A stretch of 64,000 nucleotides of DNA from Osedax fenrisi (Eukaryota; Annelida; Polychaeta; Sabellida; Siboglinidae). Every line of letters begins with the position of its first letter. Position 1 is the first letter of the stretch. Both the position numbers and the translations under genes were made by a program. Location: NCBI GenBank assembly GCA_964019155.1, contig OZ025244.1, forward strand, positions 44,090,220 to 44,154,219. The letters are read 5' to 3'. The notes under the pieces were generated by a model. The model had not been told where the DNA came from. It did not search any database and saw nothing but the letters and a program-made list of their open reading frames with translations. Below, in pieces: positions 1 through 40,786 of this stretch.

Positions 1-165
1 TATTTTAGAAATTGAAAGGTTGTAGTTAGAAACATTTTTTTAGAAATACATTTTAAGATAATTGTAATATATTTGTTGATATATTTTTATAACTACATGA
101 GATCGTATATATATAGATCTTGAATTAAAGGTTCCCTCAATATAACACAACATAAACTTGTACAG

Positions 166-27618
<27,453 letters not shown>

Positions 27619-27620
<2 letters not shown>

Positions 27621-27624
27621 TAAA
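27619..27624 (+). promoter_or_regulatory. candidate polyadenylation signal overlapping the stop codon
   Basis: AATAAA begins inside the TAA stop (GGATAATAAAG). If used, the 3' UTR would be only a few tens of bases. Other AATAAA motifs occur further down, so use is not established. Confidence 0.35.
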
Positions 27625-28824
27625 GTGCCTTCTTCTAATAGTCACGTCTACCACTACTGCTACTACTGTTACTTGTAATACTACTACTACTACTAAAACT
27701 AGTGCCTGACTGAGCGTTCAATCATCATCATCATCATCATTCACGTAAATGCCATTCGAAACCTACTTATTAGAAAGTAACGTAAGTGACATTAATAAGA
27801 AATTGTATATTTTTGTTACAAATGTTCTAGATTATAATTTGCTATATATAAATATATATGTGTGTGTGTATGTATGTATATATGCGCGAGTGGCGCCACC
27901 GCTCACTGTCACTATTATTACTATTATCATTGTTAATTTACAGTGCTTGCGATATACCGTTGTACAGGTGTTATATATATTTCGCGTTTTTTTATAATAT
28001 AATTTATTGAGTTTAAATAATAAATAATTATTAAATATGTTTTGTAATTAACATAAACGAAAGATAACTATTAATAATACATGATTATATTTTGTTATGT
28101 TCTAGCTATTTAATAATATATAAATGTGATAATCTATGGAAATTTATTTCCTATATATAAATTTATACATTAAATATATTATACATAAATATAGAAAATA
28201 GAGAAGTTTTAATGTATATGTTAAATAATATGTTTTATTATAAATTAATTCTAAGAATTATTTATAGAATATTTGTATACAAAAATATTCATATATAAAA
28301 ACCACAATGCAATATAAAAATACAAAAGTATGATTGAATAATGCAATGAAATAACAGTAAAATAATAAAATAAATATTTTCATATATTATTTACGGGAAT
28401 AATATTGGTTATTTATGATTTATGCATTGACAAAATAATCCACATAGAATGGAATGGAATAGTAAATCATAAATAAAATTAAACATTAATATTAAATCTG
28501 AGGGTTGAAATATCACATTCGTGTAGGTTATTTAACCTTATATAATATATATATAAACTATATAATTATACTAATAATTATAAAATTATCTATACGAATA
28601 CAGCAGACGAATAAGACACATGAGAATTTGGCTAAGTTAAATAAGTTATGTAGTCGATGAAGGCATATATAATAAAGTATATTAAATACACATAATGGAA
28701 TATTCTTTTGAATATTTTAATTTAAAATATGTGAAATTAAGTTATTTAATATCAAAATAACAATCGTGTATTTAAAACTAATGATAATTTCAAACAATTT
28801 TTCACTAATAATTACATAACAAGA
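27621..28824. other. intergenic space between two convergent genes
   Basis: About 1.2 kb from the perlecan-like stop to the protease stop. Short CTA and ATC runs at 27659-27740, TG repeats at 27857-27880, otherwise A+T rich. Both 3' UTRs must lie here. Confidence 0.7.
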
Positions 28825-31800
28825 TTAACATTTGCCGGTCAGTATCTTTACAGAGTCTATTGCAATATCTCCAGAATATTCTCTTCCTCGTATCGCAGTA
28901 ATTACTATCTGTTTGTTTTTAATTATCATTAGCAAACGAATAAATAATATTTATTATTATTATATATAGGTAATATATATAATCCATATTTTAGTATAGT
29001 AATCCATATTTTAGTATAGTAATCCATATTAATACCATGATCTAGGCATTTAAGTATACATAATCCATATGATACTACTATACCAAATAAACAATACTAA
29101 TATTACTATTGTAAACATTAATAAAAGTGTAATTTGTAATATCTTATTTATTATATTAAATAGTATCACACATATATATAGGTCTTACACACATGTGTTC
29201 ATGTAGTATACATAAGCATACTGTAATGCACTAAATGCGTAGTGAATATATCATTTTTTGATAACAAATTTGATAACTAATCTTCAAACTTATATGAAAA
29301 TACAGTACAATAATGTGAGAAATATTGTAGGTCAACTATACAGTACATATTTAAAATAAATGGGTGTTATAAAATATGCATGGATTGCATATTAGAAATA
29401 AGAAAATGAACATGTAATATTTAATTTAATATATGCAAACTATCCCGAATCAAGATATATCTCCTATCCACTATATGTGATTTGTGACTTGTTTTCTTAG
29501 GGTTCAGTTGTGAAATTTAAATAAATAGTTATTCTACTGTAATCACTGAATTATAATAATAAATTTAAATAATATTTCAAATTATATTATTTAATTTCTA
29601 TGTTCCAATGTATTGAAATAACATAAGTAAAATTTAATATTGAAATAAATTAAGGTATCGCTAAATTCGTTAAAATCAGGAAAAAATTAATTTTTTTTAG
29701 ATGTAATATTGATTAATGAAATGTTATTTAATAACTGTAAAAAATTATATAAGAAATCAGTTAATAATCAGAAATAGCATAAAAACATAATATTTATAAC
29801 CTAATATTTTTAAAATAAATTATTTATTTTGAAATCTATATATAAACTAATATAAATTGTTATGTAATATTTTATACTTTTATCGGGAATATTTTATATT
29901 TTTCCTGATACTATGCAGTAATTGTACAATTATTTTATAAAATATAATTTATATAAATTATATATAATATATATATAATATGTATATATAGATAAGAAAA
30001 AAAACTATTACTTTATAATATTGATTTTATATTAGCTGAATGTATAATTTTATTACTTTATAATTTATTTATTGACTTTTATAGAATTTATTTATTGTTA
30101 ACTTTTCAAATGTGTTTTTACTAGGAATACATGTTATTGTTTTTTTCATATATAAATGAGTGTTTAGGTTAAAGTACTAAATTGATCTGCCTAATTTCTT
30201 TTGCTATATATAAATAACATATGCATGCACAATTCGAGAGAGTTTCGAAATATTAACAAATATAATTATGACGTATTGGATTTTATAAAATTTGTGAAAA
30301 AATAAAATAACAAAAGTATACATGTAATTTTATACTTGTAAAATAAATATTTTTATTTTTTTTTGTTCCTAGGATTATATATATAAATGTCGTTTTTATA
30401 TAACAAAAACAATTTTTAAATTCAATGAAGATATTTTTCGAAACACTCAATAAAAAGAGGCAATGCGTTCCCTATTTCTATACATGTTAATTCAACAAAA
30501 TGTTAATTCAATTAATATGTTAATCTACTTAAAATATTAAATACTTTAATTAAGTTTTATATGTGGATTTTTCAGTACTATCATATTATTAATATATTAT
30601 TAAAATAGAATAAAATGTTGTTTTACTCTCTAACAATGCGATAGGGACAATGTGATATACACCCATACATCAACATACAAACTCTCACATGCCATATAGG
30701 TAGATGTGTAACTATAGGTACCAGGTATACGAAGTTACTATGAAGAAAACTGTCTGTACATCGATGGTACCTACTAGTGATGCAGTAAATGATGCCAGTC
30801 AAATCTAAAGCACGATGCAGTCACAGTCTCGCTACCTAAAGTCTCAGTGCGGCTCGGGCTCGTTTGGCTAGAGTCTCGGCTCGGCATCAATAACCAAAAG
30901 TCTCGGCTCGGCATCAACAATTATTATTATTTACATCACTAGTACCTAGACACCCACACTAACCGTATCCTCGTAGCGTATATCCACGCTGACAGAGGCC
31001 CGGCGCCAGACGTTACCCTGCGCGCCCCGCCGGCTCCACGCTAGAACCCCGTTACCGTTCGAGTAGCGGTTCCACACGAGCAGCTCGCGCACGTGGAACC
31101 CGTACATGTGATACCGGAAGCTGAGGCACGCTACCCCCGAGAATAGGCGGTTCTTGTGCACTATCTTTAATCTGGGCGGCGAGGAGGATCATATGGTTAT
31201 CGATTGTGTTACGTAATCATAGGTTTATTTCTAATTAGATTGAATATTAAAGAGTATGTTTTGAATCATGCATTTGTGATCATAATGGCTTAGTCGATAT
31301 GACTATACGATATCTATGTTATTATGTATTATTAATAGAGTATATATTTTAATAATAACTAATACATATTAGTAAGGGCAGGATGTATTATCTATACATA
31401 CTTACATTTAGTTACATAGTGATTTGTATATAAATATATATAAATATATATATTAATGATTAATTGATTAATAATCCTGGTATATTTATTCGATTATAAA
31501 TTAAAATGTAGTAATATAACTCTCATTTGATAATTATTATAATATGATAAAATTACTCAATTGTTAAATAAGTTAGAGATATAGAGTTAAAATAGTTTAG
31601 TTTAGACAAATATTAGTCTAAACACGTCTTATTATTAATAGTATATAATATCTACTATAGTACTATATATATAGTAGGTATAGATGGATATACACATATA
31701 ATAACTATGTACGTAGAAAACCTATATTTAATTAATTCATACATTATATAATTATAATTATTGATAACACATATATATATATATATTAATGTACACATGG

Positions 31801-31908
31801 GTATATAGTTATATAATAGCAAACGATGTGAGTTATCTTTAATAATACCGATACAAATGAAATATTTATAATATTCATTATATTCACTATATTTTAAGTT
31901 AATAATTA

Positions 31909-31947
<39 letters not shown>

Positions 31948-34431
31948 TAGCATATATATTATAATACATTCTAAATAATCTTACGATTTATATATGAAAT
32001 AATTATAGGAAATAAATCATTACAAGTATTATAAAAATATATTATCTACATTATAATTAAACTAATTATCCATTTATTTCCATATATTACTATATATAAA
32101 ATTAATTTAATAACTAGATTAAAATACTCGACTACATAACAGTGACAGAACGTGGTAAACTAACTCAGCTTTGTCACCATATCTGCGAGGATTGCTCGCC
32201 TCAATGAACAAGTAGTAACGGCCACTGGCAGCGTGCTCGGGACCTGTGGGCACACTGGGTGTTGGCCTGCTAGTCCTCGTCCAATCAAAATCGTCGTCTA
32301 GTAAATCAAATTATAACTAATATAAAGTATGTGTATTGTATTAGGAAATATATATATACATAATATATAAATATATATATAAATAATACATAAATATATA
32401 TATATATATACATATATAAGATAGATAAATAGGTAATAGTTTATTGATTAGATACAATGTGATGTATAACAATACATAATAATGAAAGAAAAATATAAGG
32501 AATACAAATAAATATATATAAGTTATGATTTACACACCTAAAGTGAATAAAATAAAAATAAAGGCTATATATAGGAAGTAGACATAAAAAGCTAAATAAA
32601 ATCACTAAATAACTAGAGAAGAGGTATCGGCTTAGTCAGGCCAATATAGGTTTATAACCATTATAATCATTTATAATATACTGAGGGATTATATATATAG
32701 GGACAGTGCCTATATATTATAATATATTAAAACCAGGGTTGGCGGTTTTTTTGGTTTTTTTAAAAAAACCAAAAAAACCGATTTTTATGTTTTTTTTGGT
32801 TTTTTTATAATTAAATGTTAAAGATTATTAATTAGAAAATATTATATATACCTAGATCGATTATTAAATGTCTGTGCAAAACATACATATATAGAGTAAG
32901 TATAAAATATACAAAACACTAATGAATATTATTTAAATATATTAATTATATATATATATTATTAATATTAAATTATTTTATTAAAATATATTTATTATAA
33001 AAATAAAGTAAAATATAATAAAAAAAATAGTTACAAATTGTAACAAAATAATAATTAAAAAAAATAAAAATACAGTAATTAGAAATATAATCAATATAAT
33101 TCTCGCAATAAAATAACAAGTTACAAATTGTAACAATATAGCATTTAAAAAATAATAATAATTAGATGATTTCTAATAATCTGAGTCATCTTAATAACAA
33201 AAGTCCCCTTAATAACAAAAGAATACAATTAATTAAAATATAAAACAAATAATAAATAGTATTTAGTAAATACTATTTACTAAAAACTATTTCAAATTAG
33301 TTTTATATTTTGTATTCTTTTGTAATTTATTTTAAATGCCTGGTAATAGAATATATTCAATAGATATATCAATTATATTGAGAACGTAATACAGTTCTAA
33401 ATGTTACAGCATTAGTATAGGATATATAATTGTATATGGCAGGAAAAAGTAATTACATATCCAATAGATATTAGCCATATAACACCATATTAATGAAATA
33501 ATGCTTTTATAATGTTAAAAAAACCAAAAAAACCAAATAAACCAAAAAAAACAAAAAAACTGTTAAAAAAACCGAACCAAAAAAACAGATTCAAAAAAAC
33601 CGACCAACCCTGATTAAAACTATAGTAATTTACATCTCCTCAAACCTATAATATCAAATGATTATACAGTAGGTAAATAATATACGCAAATAAAGTTACA
33701 AATATGTACTGAATAATTACAAAATTAAAACGAGAAAAATAAAATATAAAAAGAACGACATCATAATTATGCATGCTATAGCATAGACTATAGACTATAG
33801 ACTATAGTCTTGATGAATTGAAGAACAAACTTGTTTTCACATCAAAATAAAACAGCCTAACAAACATATAAATCAGGAAGTTTTGATGTGAATGGCTATA
33901 CTTAGGCAGGCAATGTATTTATGTATAAATTACTTATTATCAAATCTTTGAATTGCCCGATATCTAGTAAATGTTTTAAAATGAATATTTTAAGCAGCAG
34001 ATATCCGGCTGTTTGTTGGTATGAAAGCAGCTTTAGAAAGATGCATTGTTAAATTGATGATGATGATGAATATCCACATTACCATTAATAATATGATGTT
34101 AGGCCAACACATTATATAATATTACATAATGTTAATATGACCTAGACAATCGATGGTGAAGTTAACGATGCATGATCGTATGGTTGTATACCTGTTGATT
34201 GTTTCATGCCACAGAGGTCATCGTCCTTCTCAAAGTCGCAAGAGAACAACAGTCTACCGGTGACCTGACTAGAGGTACTTCTTTCCGGTTCAGTGGTAGT
34301 CAGCTTAATGGAATGCCGGGTAGTCGTCGTATCAGCCATCGTTGTTCTAGGTGCATGTGTACTCGTAGGTCTAGTTGCTCGAGTACTGGTTTCGGTTACC
34401 CTATGCTCTGTTGTCTTTGTTTGCCTCGTCA
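28825..34431 (-). CDS. protease gene: Thr-rich linker and MAM domain
   Basis: Exons 34431-34192, 32297-32165, 31171-30964 and 28908-28825. The linker is about 55 residues rich in Thr, Arg and Ser (likely O-glycosylated). MAM begins LLFSCDFEKDDDLCGMKQS (Met where Trp is usual), then DDFDWTRTSRPTPSVPTGPE, GRYYLFIEASNPRRYGDKAE, GVACLSFRYHMYG, NVWRRASVSVDI and ends GREYSGDIAIDSVKILTGKC stop. All four MAM cysteines are present. Exon 31171-30964 is strikingly G+C rich. MAM domains usually mediate adhesion or oligomerisation. Confidence 0.88.
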
Positions 34432-35493
34432 CTGTTCAATGCGTAGATTTATATTTTACCAAACTATAAATAAATGCTTATAATATTAGGAAAACTATAA
34501 AGCTGCGCCGTCATGTAATAGATATACCATTTAGAAGATCATTTATATTCGGGGTTGATATATCAACAATTTAATAAGTAATACTATTTAGCCATCATAT
34601 TTTATATAATATATATATTATATTACATCACATATGCTATATTATAATTTTATAATATTAAATGTGCTTTTATTTTTAAATTGCGAGTAACAAAGTTTAT
34701 ACATTACATAGTTAGACATTAACCGCATGTGAAACTCATAACATCGTCCAGAGTTTTAGACTGCGTGAGTATATCGTACGACCACAGGAATAGTGTTCTA
34801 CCGTAGTTCTTCTCGTGACTTGAACCGATTATTGATTTAAGTTCTTCTGCACTCGCATCTCTTCCTAATACATTTATTATTACGTAAGAATATATAATGA
34901 AAATATACATAGCTAGTACTATTGTACGCGAGAGTAATTTCTTCCATGAATACTAGCGTAAGAAAAACAATAGTATTAATTCGAGGAGTAATTAGAAAAC
35001 ATGCACTTTCTATATACTGTATATATAGTGCGCTATGTACATGTTATCATTATAATTTATTCTTTTAAAATATATTATTATTCGATTATTTTCTAAATAT
35101 CAATATCATCTTAATACTTTATACTTTCGAATATATATTTCAACTATGTATTTGCTTAAATAAATTATAAATCAATATGAAGTCTATAAACTTCCATCAT
35201 TCTCTTAAACTATTGTTTATCATTACTACTAAGTAACCTATTCCGATGGCCAGATACTGGACTCCCATTCGTCTGGATCTCCTGGCCACTCTGAGCAGTT
35301 CTCTACGAGTGAAATCTGCACTGTCGGCGGTATTAGCGGCTCCGTTAGTGATCAGTATCGCCACCTTGCGGTAACCTCTGATACCGTCCTGCACATTATA
35401 GTATAGAGGTTATATGTAATGTCACTAGTAGGTAGTCTATGCGATATAATAAAGGTACTTCGCTAATTTATATAGTACTCTTAGAATATACGC

Positions 35494-35537
<44 letters not shown>

Positions 35538-38500
35538 AATTATAATAGATATACTAGGATGCGCTTGATATATCCATGATAGATGCTTATTGAGTTATAC
35601 ACTGAATGTAGAATATATATATAGCTTATAATTGTTGTCATGTATGTAAGTGCTTACATGATATTCTAACATATATGTGTTCTACCTATTTTCTAATAAC
35701 TTTATATATTATTCTATGTATTATATTCTATTTATTCATTATTCTATGCATTTAATATACTTCTATAGAAACTATAGTTTTACTTTTGACTAGAATTTGT
35801 ATAACACTTATTTATCCAATCTATTTCCCTACATCAAATTTGACACTTTATTCTAGTTATTACCGTCACATATGTGTCCCTTCTATTAATGGTAGGTACG
35901 ACCTCATTTCTATAAATAGATTTGTACATGTATTTAATAGGACAAATAGTGGTCTATCAAAATGTATTGACTTATTTTTTATTCAATACAACATTTAACA
36001 AATGGTAGATATTATATAGATCTATAATAATTGCATTTTTATAAAATATAAAAGAAAATGTTTAATATAAATTATGTTTAACGAATAAATTATTATTAAT
36101 TTGAAAATAAAAGATAAAATTATGAATATTCTAAATTTGACTAATTAATTTTTTTAAATGAAAATGTTGTGTAATTATATTTATTATAAATTATCTGAAA
36201 ATTTAAATTAATTTAAAGCATTATTGAATGAGTTAATGATGTTTGAATGAGAGAATTAGTAAAAATAATTATTTTTTAGTAAATTTATTCTAAAGATTTA
36301 CAATATGATTATGAAAAATGTATAAACTAAATATATAAACAGATGTTAATTTATCATATTATGTCATTACAAATAAAGAGCCATCTATGAATATTGATTA
36401 TTTAAATGTATATATAATATTTTTTATTCTAGCTTTTAAAATTCTAAAAATAATCTTATATTCCTTAAAATATTATTATAATTTAATTAAATTATTATTA
36501 AAATTTATTTAAATGATATACTTATAAAAGTGTTTTTATAGTTATATTTTACATAAAAAGATGATTTATATATCTTTTTAAAGATAATATTTAAATATAT
36601 ATAACACAATATTTGAAATATAATTGTTTTTCTCATTTTCAGAGGTTGAACCCTTAACACCATTACTATGACATCACTACCACCGCTCACTAACCAAATG
36701 CAACACATCTGTAGCTAGTTGTATAGCTGAGGCCGTATTAGTCCACTGGTTCTTGTAAGGGATTGACATTATGGACTGTCTCCTCTCTCGCGCTGAGTGG
36801 AACCTGTCATCTAATCTAATGAGGATAGGTATGTGTGAATGGGTGTGTGTATGTTTATGGGTATAGGTATGGGTGTGTGTATTGGCAAAGATTTTCCGAA
36901 GGAAAGATATAACACTTACGCGAAATCGTGTAATTCGAATTTGTATACAAAATACCCTGGTGCCACCTATAGCGGGTTACTTTTAGGAACTATGCGTTGT
37001 TTATAATGTAAATTCGTATTTAACTATACACTTTTAAAATGTTAAATAATATGCTTTAAATTAATATTTATATGATGAAAACTAAGTGTTCATTACTAAT
37101 ATATAACAAACAAATATGATATGTATGTTTTAAATGCTATAAGTATATATTTAGTGAGTAAAAGCTAATTTATATTGCATGTAATTTAATAGAGCAATGA
37201 AAACATTGTTGTATGCAAACAGAGCCGAACCTAAATCTATTTCAGTGATTTCGATACTACTGCTAGCAGCGGTTGGGGCTATAACTAAATTACGTTGCAT
37301 GCATAGGGAGTGTTATATCTCTGCTTCGCAAAATTTTTGGTATGGGTGTGTGTATATGTGTGTATAGGTATGGGTATAGGTATGGGTATGTGTATGGGTG
37401 TGTGTATGGGTGTGTGTATAGGTATGGGTATAGGTATGGGTATAGGTATGGGTGTGTGTATGGGTGTGTGTATGGGTGTGTGTATAGGTATGGGTATAGG
37501 TATGGGTATAGGTATGGGTGTGTATGGGTGTGTGTATATGTGTGTATAGGTATGGGTATAGGTATGGGTGTGTGTATGGGTGTGTGTATGGGTGTGTGTA
37601 TGGGTGTGTGTATAGGTATGGGTATAGGTATGGGTATAGGTATGGGTATAGGTATGGGTATAGGTATGGGTATAGGTATGGGTATAGGTATGGGTATAGG
37701 TATGGGTATAGGTATGGGTATAGGTATGGGTATAGGTATGGGTATAGGTATAGGTGTGTGTAGGGGTGTATGTGATGGTCCACTGTTGATGTAGGTATAG
37801 GTGTATGATCCTCACACTGTGGGTTAAGTTATATCACTTATTTGTTCATTCTTCCAATAAAAACAGTCTACTATAGTACACTAGACTACATATATATTTG
37901 TGTAATAGATTATACAAATATAAATGTATAATTAAAACAATGTAAGACTAATATATATATATATATATATATCTACATTTTTAGGAGTTTTCGATTATTG
38001 TAATGTGCTGCTTATAGGTCTACCAGCTATCACATTGGCTGAACTTACCTCCCTTCAACGATATGCTGTACGTATAATTCACAAGCTACCTCATCGAGAA
38101 GAAAATAACCATATCAGCATCACACAATTAATGAAGGAATTACACTGGCTACCCATAAAAGAAAGAATCATCTATAAAATATGTCTTATGACTCATAATG
38201 CACTCCACTTTGAAATGCCGTCATATTTATATGAATTGATAGAGAGAATCGACCAGACAAGAAGTCTCAGGCCGTGTCATGTTAATCGTATACGACCTAG
38301 ATCGACAATACATTCTACTGCTGCCTGTTCACGCGCCTTCTAGTCACAAGCACTGATAGCCTGGAACTCACTACCTGCAACACTCTTTGCTGAAAGAAAC
38401 TCAGAAAAGTTCAAAAAGAATTTAAAAACATATTTATTTACACTATAACTTTCTTATTATTTCATTATACATTATTGTTAACTTAATTGTTTAAACGATG

Positions 38501-38617
38501 TCTAAATAAAATATCTTCTTCTTCTTCTACATTCCAAACTATTATCAATTGTTATATAATGTTTTATATATATATATATAAAACATTATATAACAATTTA
38601 TATATATATTTTATTAA

Positions 38618-38649
<32 letters not shown>

Positions 38650-40745
38650 ATATAAAAATTTATAATAGTTTGGAATGTAGATTTCAAAATAAATAATTTA
38701 TTTTATAATTCAAATAAATGTAAAAAATCCAGTTTTTAATTTTTGAAATTGTGATTATATTAGATATATATATATATAATATTAGCAAAGATTTTGCGAA
38801 GCAAAGATATAACACTCCCTATGCATGCAACGTAATTTAGTAATAGCCCGAACCGCTGCTAGCAGTAGTATCGAAATCACTGAAATAGATTTAGGTTCGG
38901 CTCTGTTTGCATACAACATTGTTTTCATTGCTCTATTAAATTACATGCAATATAAATTAGCTTTTACTCACTAAATATATACTTATAGCATTTAAAACAT
39001 ACATATCATACTTGTTTGTTATATATTAGTAATGAACACTTAGTTTTCATCATATAAATATTAATTTAAAGCATATTATTTAACATTTTAAAAGTGTATA
39101 GTTAAATACGAATTTACATTATAAACAACGCATAGTTCCTAAAAGTAACCCGCTATAGGTGGCACCAGGGTATTTTGTATAGAAATTCGAATTACACGAT
39201 TTCGCGTAAGTGTTATATCTTTCCTTCGGAAAATCTTTGATATTAGTAATGAATGTAGATTTAAAAATAAATAATTTATTCTAAAATGGCATGCTATAAA
39301 AGATGCTTTTTATGATATTTTTAAACTGATTTCAAAGATAATTTTCTAGTGGATATTAAATAACATATCACCAATCAATAGTACATAATAGAAGGTTTTT
39401 TCTGATTTTTTCTTATTATAATGAATTTTACCATTGAAATATGCCCTTATATCCTTATCCCCAATATATATAATTTAAATTTAACATATTTTTTTAATAT
39501 GAATTTACGAAATGTAGATAGTTTACATTACCTATAAATTGACATTTGTAGATAATAAAAAATATATATTAAATATTAACTATGATTATTTATAAAATAT
39601 TGTGAATAATCAAAAAAAAACATTTTTTAAATATTTTCATAATAAAAAAAAAATATTTTTGTAAAATATATTCTTAATAAAAAAAAAAAATATGTGTAAA
39701 ATATTAACAAACTAGTAAATTAGCTTATAAGCAAGATTTATATATAAATACAATTCATTTTTATCTTTTAAATATTAATTCTACTTTATCAAAGATATAT
39801 TTATATGTATATGTGTTATAGAATCAAAAAAAAATGTCAAAAAAAATTAATTAAATATGTCTGGAAAAATGTATTAAAGATATTTTTAGATTGTAAATAC
39901 TTATATAGTTATACTTATAATTATATTTTATGCAAATATCATTTTTAATATTGTTATTATTTTACATGTTAATTTTCATTAGTTTTAATTGATATTTTTT
40001 GTAAGAACTAAAAAATAAATAAAATTACTAACTATATTGTCTAGAAAATAAAATGTAAAAATAATATAATGTTTTTAAAATGAAATAATGCCAACATAAT
40101 AACTGTACTAACTTGAGGTGTAAAGTTGACGCTGTTCCGAATGATATGATAGCGAATCTTTGCACGTTGATAACGTTGTGATCTTCAATGTAGTTGATGA
40201 TGAAGCGTAGTACTTTAGTCCAGTTATCTTTACCCACTGATCCCGATGAATCTATCAGGAAAACCACATCCACCTTCGAACAATCTGTTATTTTGTATTT
40301 AATTTTTAATATAATATGTTTTTAATTAATTTAAAATATGATAAATATACTACTTGAACTAGGACCATCTAAGAACAAAACCATATAACTATAAAGCAGT
40401 GTTACATAGGTTTTTAATGCATATGGTAATAATCTGTCTGGTAATAACAGGTTTTTGCCATGGTAAAAACCTAGTTTTGTCTATATAATTAAATATAATA
40501 TTATCTATATTATTAAGGGCACTAAAACAGACTATATTTTCTATATAATTTACAATTATATATTATTTATAGATTTTATATATAATAAATAAATAACAAT
40601 TATAAAGTTAAACAATAATACATTTAAATCATAATTATAATTTTTTTTTAAAACAACCTTTATTAATTTTGACTTTATGTAGATACAATTTTTTTTAATA
40701 AATAATATGATTTTGAAATTTAAATAAATGAGTAAATAAATAAGT

Positions 40746-40786
<41 letters not shown>

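Noticed and set aside
34199..34483. 94-codon open frame on the plus strand
   Set aside because: Antisense shadow of the Thr-rich linker and MAM exon, whose splice phases and domain match support the minus strand.
37285..37815. Five overlapping long open frames on both strands
   Set aside because: All are periodic products of a 12-bp minisatellite and a MITE end; strongly biased composition, no domain.
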